A stretch of DNA of 64,000 bases from the NCBI RefSeq assembly GCF_027922365.1, contig NZ_BSFN01000017.1, forward strand, positions 1-64,000, given 5' to 3'. The DNA comes from Pseudomonas turukhanskensis. Its GTDB lineage: Bacteria; Pseudomonadota; Gammaproteobacteria; Pseudomonadales; Pseudomonadaceae. Both the position numbers and the translations under genes were made by a program. This document shows positions 16,315 through 25,075 of this stretch, piece by piece (within the stretch, counting starts at the first letter, position 1; every line of letters begins with the position of its first letter). Below the pieces are notes generated by a model. That model did not search any database. It worked only from the letters and a program-made list of their open reading frames with translations, and was not told the DNA's origin.

Positions 16315-17205
16315 ATGACCGACACGATCACCCCTTACCAGATACCCCAATGGGTGCCCGGTGAAACCGTGGGCAGTAGCGACGCCCTCGGCTGGAAAGA
16401 GGTGATCCAACGTTCCTATCGGCTGTGCGCGGTGGATGTGGTGGTGCCGCCGGTGGATCACTTCGCGGTGATGTTGCAATGCGCCGAGCCGGTGGAACTG
16501 CAGCGGCGTTCGGGGCCGCGCTGGCAGCGCGAGCGGTACGCGAAGGGCGATGTTTCCTTGCTGTCGGTTGCTCAAGAATCCCACTGGCGCTGGGTGGATA
16601 CGCTGGAGGTTTCGCATGTGTACCTCAGCCGCCGGTTATTGATTACGGTGGCGGAGGAATTGGCCGCGCGTGAGGTGAGCGAGGTCACCTTGCGCGATGT
16701 ATTGGTGACCACTGATCCGGTGCTCACTTACCTCGCCACGGCTATTACGGCCGAGGCGGCGCTGCCGGGTTTGGGGGCTGGCGTTTATGTAGAGGCACTG
16801 GCAACTCAAATGGCGGTCCACCTGCTGCGCCGCTACTCCACCGTTAGCTTTCAACCCCACACCAGCCATTCCAAATTGGATGGCCCACGCCTGCGCAAGC
16901 TGCGGCACTACGTCGATGAACATCTTCACGATACGTTGTCCGTTGCACAGCTTGCCGAACAGGTGGGCATGGGCAGTTGGGCCTTTTCACGGGCGTTCAA
17001 GCAAGCCACTGGCAGCCCGGCGCACCAGTACATTGTCAGTGCGCGGGTGAAACGGGCGCAGGCCTTGCTCACCGACGCCAGGCTGCCGTTGCGCGACATT
17101 GCCGCGCAGTGCGGTTTCTCCGACCAGGCGCATATGACCCGCTTGTTGAAGGCCGCCCTGGGCCTGACACCCCGGCAGTTGCGCACCCACCCGCACGTCA
17201 CCTGA
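16315..17205 (+). CDS. AraC-family regulator A
   Basis: 296 residues from MTDTITPYQI. A cupin-like N-terminal domain (about 1-190) is followed by two helix-turn-helix motifs: LSVAQLAEQVGMGSWAFSRAFKQATG and LPLRDIAAQCGFSDQAHMTRLLKAALGLTPRQLR, the AraC signature. It differs in N-terminal type from the three PF12625-like AraC proteins in the region. A consensus regulon box lies in its own promoter, so it is a leading candidate for the protein that binds those boxes. Directly upstream of the BVMO and hydrolase genes. Confidence 0.9.
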   Translation: MTDTITPYQIPQWVPGETVGSSDALGWKEVIQRSYRLCAVDVVVPPVDHFAVMLQCAEPVELQRRSGPRWQRERYAKGDVSLLSVAQESHWRWVDTLEVSHVYLSRRLLITVAEELAAREVSEVTLRDVLVTTDPVLTYLATAITAEAALPGLGAGVYVEALATQMAVHLLRRYSTVSFQPHTSHSKLDGPRLRKLRHYVDEHLHDTLSVAQLAEQVGMGSWAFSRAFKQATGSPAHQYIVSARVKRAQALLTDARLPLRDIAAQCGFSDQAHMTRLLKAALGLTPRQLRTHPHVT

Positions 17206-17348
17206 TTATTCAAAAAATCCCACCGTTTCCTTCAAGACCGGCCCCTCCCGGCTCTGTAGCGTGGTCATTACCGGACTGTCGGCTGCCCCCCCACTCACCG
17301 GGGCAGCACTGACGCTTCGCCGACTATAAAAATAAAACTGGAGGCCGT

Positions 17349-18992
17349 ATGAACACCCCTTTAGCAACTGCTCGCCCGTCCGCTGCACAGAACACCCAAC
17401 GTTATGACGCGGTGATTATTGGCGCCGGTATCGGTGGCCTTTACCAGCTCTACCGCTTGCGTGAGGCGGGGCTGAAAGTGCTGGCCATCGATGCCGGCAG
17501 CGGCGTTGGCGGCACCTGGTATTGGAACCGTTACCCCGGCGCCCGCGTCGACTCACCCAGCCATGTGTACCAGTATTGGTTTTCCGAAGAACTGAACAAT
17601 GCCTGGAACTGGAGCGAGCGTTTTCCGGCACAGCCCGAGACCGAGCGTTACCTGAATTTCGTCGCCGACCGGTTTGCCTTGCGCAAGGACATCCAGTTTT
17701 CCACCCGCGTGCTGGCCTGTGATTTCGACGAGACCCAGGAACGCTGGCAGATCACCACCGACAAGGGCATTACCCTCAATGCCAAATACCTGATTTCCTG
17801 CGCCGGTACGCTGTCGACGCCGCTGAAAAACCTGTTTGTCGGCGAGAAGTCTTTCAAGGGGGAGGTCTATCACACCGCACGCTGGCCCAAGGAACCAGTG
17901 GACTTCACCGGCAAACGTGTTGGCGTCGTCGGTACCGGCGCCACCGGCATTCAAGTGGTGCAGACCATCGCCCCGCAGGTCAACGCACTGACCGTTTTCC
18001 AGCGCACCGCGCCCTACACCATACCGATGCGCAACCAGCGCTACACCGATGCCGACCGTGCCGCGCTTAAGGCGCGCTTCCACGAGATCAAGGCGCTGGC
18101 CCGCAACAGCTTTGTCGGCTTTGATTTCGATTTCACCTACGGCGCCTTCTACGATGCAACGCCCGAGGCACGCCGGGCGATTCTGGAGATGCTCTGGAAC
18201 GATGGCTCGCTTGCCCTGTGGGCCGGCTCGTATGGCGAACTGTTTGTCGACGAGGGGGTGAATAATGAGGTGTCCGCGTTCGTCCGGGAAAAAATGGCCG
18301 CGCGCATCAAGGATCCAGCCCTGATCAAAAAACTGGTGCCTACCGACTACGGTTTTGGCACCCGCCGAGTGCCGCTGGACACCGGCTACCTGGAGACTTT
18401 CCTGCGGCCAAATGTGGAGATCGTCGACATCAAGGCGGCGCCCATCGAACGCATCGTCGAGAACGGCGTACAAACCGCCGATGGCAAGATTCACGAGCAG
18501 GATGCCCTGATTCTGGCCACCGGTTTTGATGCCTCCACCGGCGCGCTAACCCAGATCGATATTCGTGGCCGCGACCAGCAGTTGCTGCGTGATGAGTGGG
18601 CCCACGACTTGCGTACCACGTTGGGGTTGATGGTGCACAAATTCCCCAACCTGTTCCTGACCGCCGCGCCACTGTCGCCCGGGGCTGCGCTGTGCAACGC
18701 GCCGACGTGCCTGCAGCATCAGGTTGAGTGGATTACCGACTGCATCGATTTCCTGGAAAAAAACCAACGCGCGGTTATCGAACCCACCTTGGCGCAGCAA
18801 GACCGGTGGGTGGCCCACCACGATGAAATGGCGGCGACTTCGTTAGTGGCCAAGACCCGCTCCTGGTACACCGGCGCCAACGTCGACGGCAAGCCGAAAC
18901 GCCTGCTGGCCTACGCAGGCGGCGTCAACGTGTACCGCGAACACTGCGACGCCGTGGCGGCGCAGGGCTACGCGGAATTTCGCATTAACTGA
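17349..18992 (+). CDS. Baeyer-Villiger monooxygenase (type I)
   Basis: 547 residues. FAD-binding GAGIGG (25-30), the BVMO fingerprint FKGEVYHTARWP (169-180) and the second Rossmann motif GTGATG (195-200) for NADPH identify a class B flavoprotein monooxygenase. SGVGGTWYWNRYPGARVDSPS (51-71) is also typical. The length matches cyclohexanone/cyclopentanone monooxygenases. Converts a ketone to an ester or lactone with NADPH and O2. TGGAGG precedes the ATG; a TATAAA at 17324-17329 may be its -10, without a clear -35. Followed after 59 bp by a hydrolase that could open the product. Confidence 0.93.
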   Translation: MNTPLATARPSAAQNTQRYDAVIIGAGIGGLYQLYRLREAGLKVLAIDAGSGVGGTWYWNRYPGARVDSPSHVYQYWFSEELNNAWNWSERFPAQPETERYLNFVADRFALRKDIQFSTRVLACDFDETQERWQITTDKGITLNAKYLISCAGTLSTPLKNLFVGEKSFKGEVYHTARWPKEPVDFTGKRVGVVGTGATGIQVVQTIAPQVNALTVFQRTAPYTIPMRNQRYTDADRAALKARFHEIKALARNSFVGFDFDFTYGAFYDATPEARRAILEMLWNDGSLALWAGSYGELFVDEGVNNEVSAFVREKMAARIKDPALIKKLVPTDYGFGTRRVPLDTGYLETFLRPNVEIVDIKAAPIERIVENGVQTADGKIHEQDALILATGFDASTGALTQIDIRGRDQQLLRDEWAHDLRTTLGLMVHKFPNLFLTAAPLSPGAALCNAPTCLQHQVEWITDCIDFLEKNQRAVIEPTLAQQDRWVAHHDEMAATSLVAKTRSWYTGANVDGKPKRLLAYAGGVNVYREHCDAVAAQGYAEFRIN

Positions 18993-19051
18993 CCGCTGCG
19001 CCGGCTCTCGGGCCGGCGCTTTCGCCACCGTCTGCTCCACTGGGTGCCCCC

Positions 19052-20092
19052 ATGACTCACGCCTACTACAACCCTGAACATCACGGTGCGTACGAACTTA
19101 TCGGCATCGGTGACCTCGCCCTCGCATCGGGTGCCACCTTGCGCGATTGCCGGTTGGCGGTTGCCCTGCACGGCCAGCTCAACAGTGCCAAAGACAACGC
19201 CATCCTGATTCCCACGTGGTACTCCGGCACCAGCAAAATCATCGAGGACGTCTTTATCGGCGCCGGGCGCGCCATCGACCCGGCGAAGTACTTCATCATC
19301 GTTGTTAACCAGTTGGGAAACGGGCTGTCCAGCTCGCCACATAACACTGCAGGCCCACACGCCCGCGCGGGCTTTCCGAGCATCGCAATTGCCGATGACG
19401 TGAGTGCTCAGCATCGCCTGCTTACCGAGCACTTGGGGATTAACAGCCTGGCGTTGGTAATGGGTGGCTCGATGGGCGCGCAACAAGCCTACGAGTGGGC
19501 GGTGCGGTACCCGTCGATGGTGCACCGCTTAGCCGCAATTGCCGGCAGCGCGCGCACCAGCGAGGTCAATCAACTGATTGCCGACGCCATCATGCATGGC
19601 CTGCGCACCGACCCTGGGTTTGCCGGGGGCAATTACGCAGACTCCACTGCGGTCAGCGAGGGCTTGAAACAACACGCCCGGCTGATGACGCTGCATGGGT
19701 TGAGCGCTGACTTCTTCGAACAGCGGCATTACCAGGCGATGGGGTTTGCCACGGTTGCCGATTTTGTTGAAGGGTTTATGACGCCGTACTTCGCGCCCAT
19801 GGACCCCAACGCGCTGATTACGATGTTGGAAAAATGGCGAGGGGCGGACGTCGGCCATGGGTGCGGCGGCGATCTTGCGGCGGCATTGGGGCGCATCACG
19901 GCCAAAACCCTGGTGTTGCCGATTACCCAAGACCTGTATTTCCCACCCGCGATTTGTCATTGCGACGCGCAGTTGATTGCCCAGACGCGCTTCACTTCCA
20001 TCGACAGCCCGTTTGGCCATTTGGCTTTGTTTGGCGCTGACGCGAGTTGGCTGCAGCAGGTCGACGCCGAGCTTACTGCGTTGCTGCGTTAA
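19052..20092 (+). CDS. Alpha/beta hydrolase, homoserine acetyltransferase (MetX)-like
   Basis: 346 residues with the alpha/beta-hydrolase fold related to MetX. The nucleophile elbow is VMGGSMGAQQAYEWA (Ser140). The likely acid lies in ITQDLYFP and the base His in SPFGHLALFG. Many MetX-like proteins outside methionine loci are esterases or lactonases. It lies 59 bp after the BVMO gene on the same strand, so ester or lactone cleavage is the most natural reading. No methionine genes nearby. Confidence 0.8.
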   Translation: MTHAYYNPEHHGAYELIGIGDLALASGATLRDCRLAVALHGQLNSAKDNAILIPTWYSGTSKIIEDVFIGAGRAIDPAKYFIIVVNQLGNGLSSSPHNTAGPHARAGFPSIAIADDVSAQHRLLTEHLGINSLALVMGGSMGAQQAYEWAVRYPSMVHRLAAIAGSARTSEVNQLIADAIMHGLRTDPGFAGGNYADSTAVSEGLKQHARLMTLHGLSADFFEQRHYQAMGFATVADFVEGFMTPYFAPMDPNALITMLEKWRGADVGHGCGGDLAAALGRITAKTLVLPITQDLYFPPAICHCDAQLIAQTRFTSIDSPFGHLALFGADASWLQQVDAELTALLR

Positions 20093-20101
20093 GCACTGTT
20101 T

Positions 20102-20145
20102 TTGGCCACCGCGAACCTGTCTTGGCGCGCGGTGCGCTTTAAAAT
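20102..20145 (+). promoter_or_regulatory. Regulon box and promoter with no gene downstream
   Basis: TTGGCC-N6-AACCTGTC (20102-20121) shares its first 19 positions with the box before the 44.4-kb hydrolase gene. A -35-position hexamer TGTCTT (20118-20123), a 16-bp spacer and a good -10 TAAAAT (20140-20145) follow. It points away from the hydrolase gene into an intergenic stretch ending at a terminator. Confidence 0.6.
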
Positions 20146-20151
20146 AGCCGC

Positions 20152-20274
20152 ACTCGATTACCGTCGATGCCAGCAGGGGCTGCGCCTTACCACCGCTCCA
20201 CTCCTCTGCCTGGCTCACCTGGCTTTGCCCTTGGTTCAGGTGAATTTTTTCAGGCGCCCCCCGGCGCCTTTTTT
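20152..20274 (+). ncRNA. Putative small RNA of about 125 nt
   Basis: The interval from the predicted transcription start (about 20152) to a strong rho-independent terminator (20252-20274). The only ATG frame (from 20167) has no ribosome-binding site and reads through the terminator, so coding is unlikely. It ends before the PhyH gene, which lies on the opposite strand with its own terminator. It does not resemble any RNA family I recognise. Existence is inferred from promoter plus terminator only. Confidence 0.4.
20252..20274 (+). terminator. Rho-independent terminator
   Basis: AGGCGCC (20252-20258), CCCC loop, GGCGCCT (20263-20269), followed by a run of T. Ends the hydrolase transcript and/or the putative small RNA. 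Confidence 0.85.
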
Positions 20275-20301
20275 ATGTCCCGTTGCCGGTAAAGCGCTCA
20301 T

Positions 20302-20327
20302 AAAAAAGGCAGCCCTTGGGCTGCCTT
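20302..20327 (-). terminator. Rho-independent terminator of the PhyH gene
   Basis: AAGGCAGCCC / GGGCTGCCTT (20306-20315 and 20318-20327) with a two-base loop. The A-run on its left gives a U-tract for minus-strand transcripts. 23 bp beyond the PhyH stop. Confidence 0.85.
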
Positions 20328-20350
20328 CGACACGCGTTAAACCCAGCGCT

Positions 20351-21250
20351 TTAGTGCATACCACCCACGAGTCCGAGCGAGCGCAGTACGTCATCCGCTT
20401 GCAAGTGGGTGTGCGGGCTGACCATCTTGCCGCCCTGCTCCACCCAGCCCATAAAGTTCTCGCCGGCGTCCCAACCCAACAGACGCTGCACGTCTTCCGG
20501 CAGGCCTTTGAGCACGTCGAATGGCACCGACAGGTATTGGTTTTCTTCTTGGCGCACGCAGCCCAGGTCGATGCCCATGGTCAGGCCGGTACGTGGCGCG
20601 TCACTGCTGTTAGTGCCGCCACCGTGGTAGGTGGAGCCGATAAACAGCAACGCGGAACCGACCGCCATCACCGCATCAATGGCTTCTTCAGGTTCCGGAC
20701 GGCGCTCGTCGTCCCACTTGTGGCTGCCTGGAATCACTTTGGTGGCGCCGGTGGTTTCGTTGAATTCAGTCACGGCCAGCATGATCTGCAGGCGCGCTTC
20801 GCGGCCGTAGTTGGGATGGCGCCACAGAAAGCTGGTGTCGTCGCGGTGCAACGGCTGCTTGCCCTGCCCCGGATGAATTTGGATGGCCTGGGTCATGCCA
20901 ATCTGAATTTGCGGGGTGACCGTGGTGCGTTCATGACCAAACCAGACCGATACCGGCTTTTGCAGAATTTGCCGGGCGGCGCCCAGGTATAGAGGGTGCA
21001 TCACTACGTCAACCATGCGGCTGCAGCGGGCGAACAGGCGGCTGGCACGGCGAGTCGACGTGCCCACGAAGAAGTTTTCGTGGCCAAAGGTGGACGTGTC
21101 CAATGCCGCGTCGATCTGCTGCTTGAGCTCTTGAAACGCCGTGCCGGTAATGAAGTCGGCAATGATCACACCGCCATCGCGTTCGATAATTTCCACGACC
21201 TGTTCGACGGACGCTGTGTTGGGCAGTGTGACAAGAGAGGCCTTGGACAT
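20351..21250 (-). CDS. PhyH-family Fe(II)/2-oxoglutarate dioxygenase 1
   Basis: 299 residues, phytanoyl-CoA dioxygenase superfamily. Iron ligands are His135 and Asp137 (LHRDD) and His209 (STYHGGG); Arg220 is the likely 2-oxoglutarate-binding residue. The KVIPGSHKWD motif is typical of the family. Hydroxylates an unknown substrate with O2 and 2-oxoglutarate in the cytosol. It is a distant paralogue of the enzyme at 44654-45547, and both are preceded by regulon boxes. This gene has two tandem boxes and a good -10. Confidence 0.88.
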   Translation of the reverse strand: MSKASLVTLPNTASVEQVVEIIERDGGVIIADFITGTAFQELKQQIDAALDTSTFGHENFFVGTSTRRASRLFARCSRMVDVVMHPLYLGAARQILQKPVSVWFGHERTTVTPQIQIGMTQAIQIHPGQGKQPLHRDDTSFLWRHPNYGREARLQIMLAVTEFNETTGATKVIPGSHKWDDERRPEPEEAIDAVMAVGSALLFIGSTYHGGGTNSSDAPRTGLTMGIDLGCVRQEENQYLSVPFDVLKGLPEDVQRLLGWDAGENFMGWVEQGGKMVSPHTHLQADDVLRSLGLVGGMH

Positions 21251-21323
21251 GATGGATTCCTTACGGATCAGTGGGCGGAAACAGCGCGTGGCTGCGCTTG
21301 GAAAAATGGATTCGTCATGAGGA

Positions 21324-21389
21324 AATATAGGGGGACGCGCGCCTACGCCACAGGTTGCTGCCAGACATTAACAGGTGAATAACGGCCAC
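21324..21389 (-). promoter_or_regulatory. Tandem regulon boxes and promoter of PhyH 1
   Basis: Distal box GTGGCC-N6-CACCTGTT (21370-21389) and proximal, weaker box ATGTCT-N6-AACCTGTG (21349-21368), 21 bp apart on one DNA face. -35 TGTGGC (21347-21352), 17-bp spacer, -10 TATATT (21324-21329). Two boxes in series suggest cooperative activator binding. Confidence 0.6.
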
Positions 21390-21436
21390 CTGGTCACGCA
21401 CGAAAAGGGGCAATGACGCCCCCTCCGAAACTGCGA

Positions 21437-22741
21437 TTAAAACGTCCAGGTCACCAGGGTTTGGAACAGCTGGGAACGCTCGTTATCGCCGTACAACTCC
21501 TTGGCACCATCACCTGGCACAGCCACCGCATACACCGCGCTCAGTGACAGCGCAGGCGTAATGGCCCAGTTCACATACAGGTCCACTTCATTGGCAAAGT
21601 CGTTGCTGGTCACGCCATCAGGCTTTTTTTCCAACTGGAAGCGATAGCCGACCAACCCGACGCCCACATCCTGATGCGGCTGCACGGCTAGCCTGAGCAT
21701 GTCAATGTTTACGTTGGCGTTGAACACCATGTACTCGCCCACCACCTCGCCCTGGTACCAGGTGCCGTACTCGCCACCGTAGCCGTAGCTCATCGGGTCG
21801 TAGTCGTCGGAATACTGGGTACGGCGGTAGGTCACCGCGGGGGTCCAAGGCAGGTCGGTGAACGAATAGGTGGCTTGGGCATACCAGCCATGGGCCGATT
21901 TGTCCGGCTCACCACCGTCCTCCCACACGTATTCGGCCGCCAGGCTGACTTGTGGCAAGGCCTTGAACGGCGTGCCCTTGGCGCGCAGGTCGTACACATC
22001 GATACCATCGCGAAACGAGTTGTCGGCATCGGTGGTGTGGAAATACGTGGCGCCAAGGGTGCCCACGGAATCACGCCACTCGAAGTTGCCGCCACGTAAC
22101 CGCATGCGGTCGCGGTAGTCGGCGTAATCCAGGTCGGCGTTGGCGGTAAGGTCGAATAGGTCGGCGTGCACCTTGCCGGTGTCCAGCGAGGCAATCAGGG
22201 TTTTGGTGAATGCGGTGCGCGGCCCGATCCAGGCTGCGGCATCTTTGGCTTGGTCGGCATGGCCGTCGCCAATCAGAAAGCCGTTGTCGATCATGAAATT
22301 CTGCCGCCCGGCGCTGATGCTGATTGCATCTTTGCCCAGGGACGGAAACAGGTCGGCGCTTTTCCAGCCAACAAAAGCGGTTTCCAGCCCAATCGACTCA
22401 GGATTGTCGCGCGTAAAACCGCCGCCATCGGTGCCGCCACGGGTTAATGCGCCGACCGCCGACACACCGCCGAATACGGTGCCGTAATCCGTCGCCGGCC
22501 CGGTGATGCTCAAGCCGGGAAGCACAAACCCTTCAAAGCGGCTGGAGCTGCGATCCACCTCCAGGCCGATGCCGCTGGTGCGTGCGCCGAACGCTTGGTT
22601 CTTGTGATAGAGGTAGGCGCCGCCCACTGTGACGCTGGGCTCCACCAGCACCTCGCCAATCTGGAAACTGTCGAGTGCGAAACTGGAATTCGCGTACAAC
22701 GCGCTCACACCCACTGCGATAAAACCGACTGCTGCCTTCAT
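21437..22741 (-). CDS. Outer-membrane porin-like beta-barrel protein
   Basis: 434 residues from MKAAVGFIAVG; GGGGA lies upstream and earlier in-frame ATGs have no signal peptide. A signal peptide ends at SSFA. The remainder is rich in alternating hydrophobic strands with aromatic girdles and ends in LVTWTF, the C-terminal Phe of barrel proteins. It resembles alginate-export/DUF1302-like substrate-specific channels. A regulon box lies upstream. Likely passive uptake of the island's substrate. Confidence 0.75.
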   Translation of the reverse strand: MKAAVGFIAVGVSALYANSSFALDSFQIGEVLVEPSVTVGGAYLYHKNQAFGARTSGIGLEVDRSSSRFEGFVLPGLSITGPATDYGTVFGGVSAVGALTRGGTDGGGFTRDNPESIGLETAFVGWKSADLFPSLGKDAISISAGRQNFMIDNGFLIGDGHADQAKDAAAWIGPRTAFTKTLIASLDTGKVHADLFDLTANADLDYADYRDRMRLRGGNFEWRDSVGTLGATYFHTTDADNSFRDGIDVYDLRAKGTPFKALPQVSLAAEYVWEDGGEPDKSAHGWYAQATYSFTDLPWTPAVTYRRTQYSDDYDPMSYGYGGEYGTWYQGEVVGEYMVFNANVNIDMLRLAVQPHQDVGVGLVGYRFQLEKKPDGVTSNDFANEVDLYVNWAITPALSLSAVYAVAVPGDGAKELYGDNERSQLFQTLVTWTF

Positions 22742-22836
22742 GACATTTTTTCCCCGTGTCCTATGGTCTGAACCGCGACCTATGCAGGCCGCTTGGGACC
22801 GATTGTCGGAGCTATGGGCAGAGCGCTGAAGGCGCA

Positions 22837-22856
22837 AACAGGTCAAAAAAGGGGAT
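22837..22856 (-). promoter_or_regulatory. Regulon box upstream of the porin gene
   Basis: ATCCCC-N6-GACCTGTT in gene orientation. The left half is degenerate and the right half conserved. A CATAGC follows the -35 position at 18 bp. Weaker than the other boxes. Confidence 0.45.
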
Positions 22857-22876
22857 CGTGGGAGACATGCCCCCAT

Positions 22877-23905
22877 TCAATGTTTGGCGTGCGAGCGGTA
22901 CTGCGACGGCGTGCAACCGCTCCAGCGTTGAAACGCTCGGCGAAAGGCGGCGGCCTCGCTAAAACCCAGGCTTTCAGCGATGCGCGCCACCGGCATTTCA
23001 CGCAGTAAAAGCTCTTGCGCACGCTGGTAACGAGCCTCACACAACAGCTCGTTAAAGCTGGTGCCCGCTGCGCGCAGGTGACGCTGCAAGGTTTTGCTGG
23101 AACAGGCCATTGAGGTGGCCACATTGCTTAAAGAGGGTGACGTGTCGAACCCCAAGCAGATGGCCGAGCGTACGTTGGCGAGGAAATCCCGGGGGCTTTC
23201 CAGGTGGGATTTAAGCACCGAACAATGCGCGCGCATTTCACTGTGCGCGGCCGCGTTTGCGCAGGGTAAGGGGTGGTCCAACCACGCCGCATCAAACGAC
23301 AAACTGGTGGGCCGCGACAGATCAAACGTCACCGGGCAGTTGAAGTAGCGCTGATACGGCGCCGCCTGCGGCGCAACCGCAAACCCGATGTTGATCGCGT
23401 TCAGCGGCAGGGGTTGGTAGAGCAGATCGGCCATCACGCTTTGCAGCGCAGTCAGCGAAAACTCGATGGCAAGCCAGCGCAGCTCATCTTCAATGTCAAA
23501 CAAGGCGTCGACGTTGAGCCAGCCAGTACGCTGTTCCTGCACCAAGCTTAATTCAAAGCCCGTGCCCAGCGGCAACGGGTACTCGAAAAACAGCTCCAGC
23601 GCAGCGCGCAGATCGCGGCTGGACAGCAGGGTAAAACCAAACACCCCATAGGCGGCCAAGCGGCAGCGTTGGCCCAGCTCCAACCCAAGGTGCTCCGCCT
23701 GGGTAAGGCGCTGGGCGTTGCGCAAAATCATGCACTCCTGCTCCACCGAGATCAGCTTGTCGCCAGCGCGCAGGTCGTCGGCCACCAACTGAGTGCCCTG
23801 CAGCAGGCGAGCGGTTGAGTGTCCGGATTCAGCGACGAAGGCATCAACCAAAGCAATGAAGTGCAAGGTGGCCAGGCGGTCGATGGGTTGTAGCGAGGTA
23901 GCCAT
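22877..23905 (-). CDS. AraC-family regulator B (PF12625-type N-terminus)
   Basis: 342 residues from MATSLQPIDR; an upstream ATG at 23956 would lie in the promoter. The N-terminal domain matches the arabinose-binding-like domain of OruR/ArgR-type AraC proteins (PQAAPYQRYFNCPVTFD is a hallmark). The C-terminal double HTH includes SNVATSMACSSKTLQRHLRAAGTSFNEL and MPVARIAESLGFSEAAAFRRAFQRWSGCTPSQYR. It has a regulon box upstream. It is the same type as regulators C and D but more divergent. Ligand unknown. Confidence 0.88.
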   Translation of the reverse strand: MATSLQPIDRLATLHFIALVDAFVAESGHSTARLLQGTQLVADDLRAGDKLISVEQECMILRNAQRLTQAEHLGLELGQRCRLAAYGVFGFTLLSSRDLRAALELFFEYPLPLGTGFELSLVQEQRTGWLNVDALFDIEDELRWLAIEFSLTALQSVMADLLYQPLPLNAINIGFAVAPQAAPYQRYFNCPVTFDLSRPTSLSFDAAWLDHPLPCANAAAHSEMRAHCSVLKSHLESPRDFLANVRSAICLGFDTSPSLSNVATSMACSSKTLQRHLRAAGTSFNELLCEARYQRAQELLLREMPVARIAESLGFSEAAAFRRAFQRWSGCTPSQYRSHAKH

Positions 23906-23962
23906 GGTGCTCACCCTGGAAGCGGATTCGATCCCGAGCTTAAAGCGCAGGGCCAACCTTCC

Positions 23963-23982
23963 AACAGGTGAGTAATGACCTA
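23963..23982 (-). promoter_or_regulatory. Regulon box upstream of araC-B
   Basis: TAGGTC-N6-CACCTGTT in gene orientation. The right half is perfect; the left half matches 4 of 6. TAAGCT lies 18 bp beyond the -35 position. It supports the start at 23905. Confidence 0.5.
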
Positions 23983-24013
23983 AAAACGGGGCGTCATGGC
24001 CGACTGCAACCGG

Positions 24014-24655
24014 TCACCCGGCGCGAATCATCATCAGCCACATGGCCAGCGTGGTGTCGACGGTCTCTTGCCAGTTTTGCTTAAGCGCGCTGGTGTGCTT
24101 GTGATAGAACAGCAAGCCTTCAATTTGCGAGGCGATCAGCACGGCAAACACCTGCGCACGGCCCGGAGCAAGTTGCGGATTCACTTCCTGGATCAACTCA
24201 CCCATCACCCGGCAAAAGGTTTCGTAAATGGCGCTGAGGTGCTCACCGACGGCTTGATCGTGTTCGGCCAGGGCCCAGCTTTGGAAGGAAAACGAGGCGA
24301 TCCAGGGGTCGCGCGCCGCTTCCATGTCTTGCGTAATCACATCAATCAGGCGCTGCTCGGCGGGCCGAGACGTGTCGCCGGCGATGGCCACGAACTGAGT
24401 CACAAACACTTCGATTTTGGCGCGGATCATCGACAGCAACAGATTTTCGGTGGTGCCGCAGTAGTGCTGAAGGTTGCTCAGGCTGATGCCCAACTCGCTG
24501 GCAACCCGGCGCGCGGAAAACTGCGCGTAACCGTCGCGGACGAAGATAAGTGCAGCGGTGTCGATAATGTCCTCGATGCGCTGGACACGTTTCTTTTCAC
24601 GCGGACTGGCGGTGCGCTCGAATAACGATTCGGCCCGCGACGCTTCACTCAACAT
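24014..24655 (-). CDS. TetR-family repressor
   Basis: 213 residues. The N-terminal HTH (about 25-70: RIEDIIDTAALIFVRDGYAQFSARRVASELGISLSNLQHYCGTTENLL) is typical TetR, followed by an all-helical ligand domain. GGAG precedes the start. Its promoter (-35 TTGACC, -10 TACACT) is covered by the palindrome AGGTC-N4-GACCT. The same palindrome covers the promoters of araC-C, which is divergent from it, and araC-D. I infer autorepression and control of both AraC genes. Ligand unknown. Confidence 0.9.
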   Translation of the reverse strand: MLSEASRAESLFERTASPREKKRVQRIEDIIDTAALIFVRDGYAQFSARRVASELGISLSNLQHYCGTTENLLLSMIRAKIEVFVTQFVAIAGDTSRPAEQRLIDVITQDMEAARDPWIASFSFQSWALAEHDQAVGEHLSAIYETFCRVMGELIQEVNPQLAPGRAQVFAVLIASQIEGLLFYHKHTSALKQNWQETVDTTLAMWLMMIRAG

Positions 24656-24764
24656 CGACTTACTCCAAAAGCCACTAACTCCGACACAGGATGCCTGCCG
24701 CAGAGCGGACGGCGCAACCCTGCAACGCTGCGCGCCGCGCCAGCGCGCCGTGCTGATGGGCTGG

Positions 24765-24801
24765 AGTGTACTGAACGGCGCGCACCAAGGTCAACCGACC
24801 T
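24765..24801 (-). promoter_or_regulatory. tetR promoter with operator site 1
   Basis: -35 TTGACC (24789-24794), 18-bp spacer, -10 TACACT (24765-24770). The 14-bp palindrome AGGTC-N4-GACCT (24788-24801) overlaps the -35, a repressing position. Confidence 0.6.
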
Positions 24802-24863
24802 AAAACAATCCAGACCGGACTGGCTGGCTGGCTCGCTGGCCCGTGACTGAACGATGAAAATCG

Positions 24864-24906
24864 TTGACTTAGGTCAACAGACCTTGTTTTATAGGTCGCA
24901 CGACCT
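24864..24906 (+). promoter_or_regulatory. araC-C promoter with operator sites 2 and 3
   Basis: -35 TTGACT (24864-24869), 17-bp spacer, -10 TTTTAT (24887-24892). Perfect palindromes AGGTC-N4-GACCT lie at 24871-24884 (in the spacer) and 24893-24906 (over the start), 22 bp apart. The layout is repeated at 33536-33578. The rest of the 420-bp gap 24656-25075 is the untranslated leader and the tetR promoter. Confidence 0.65.
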
Positions 24907-25075
24907 CTTCGACATAAGTGGAGGCGAAGAAACCCGCCCTTCACCGCGCAGCATTAAAGCGCGGCCCCTGCACCACCACGATGATCCCCGGCCTGCCAAG
25001 ACCGAAAGTGTTTCCTGCAACGTTCGCCCCCTTCAGCGGGCGGAAAGACTTGGCTAGCCGATGAGGGCCGTAAAA

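Noticed and set aside
17261..17280. Possible regulon box before BVMO 1
   Set aside because: Only CTGT of the right half matches and the nearest -10 is about 40 bp away, so it is not counted.
20167..20290. Small protein from the ATG at 20167
   Set aside because: No ribosome-binding site, crosses a strong terminator and has no recognisable features.
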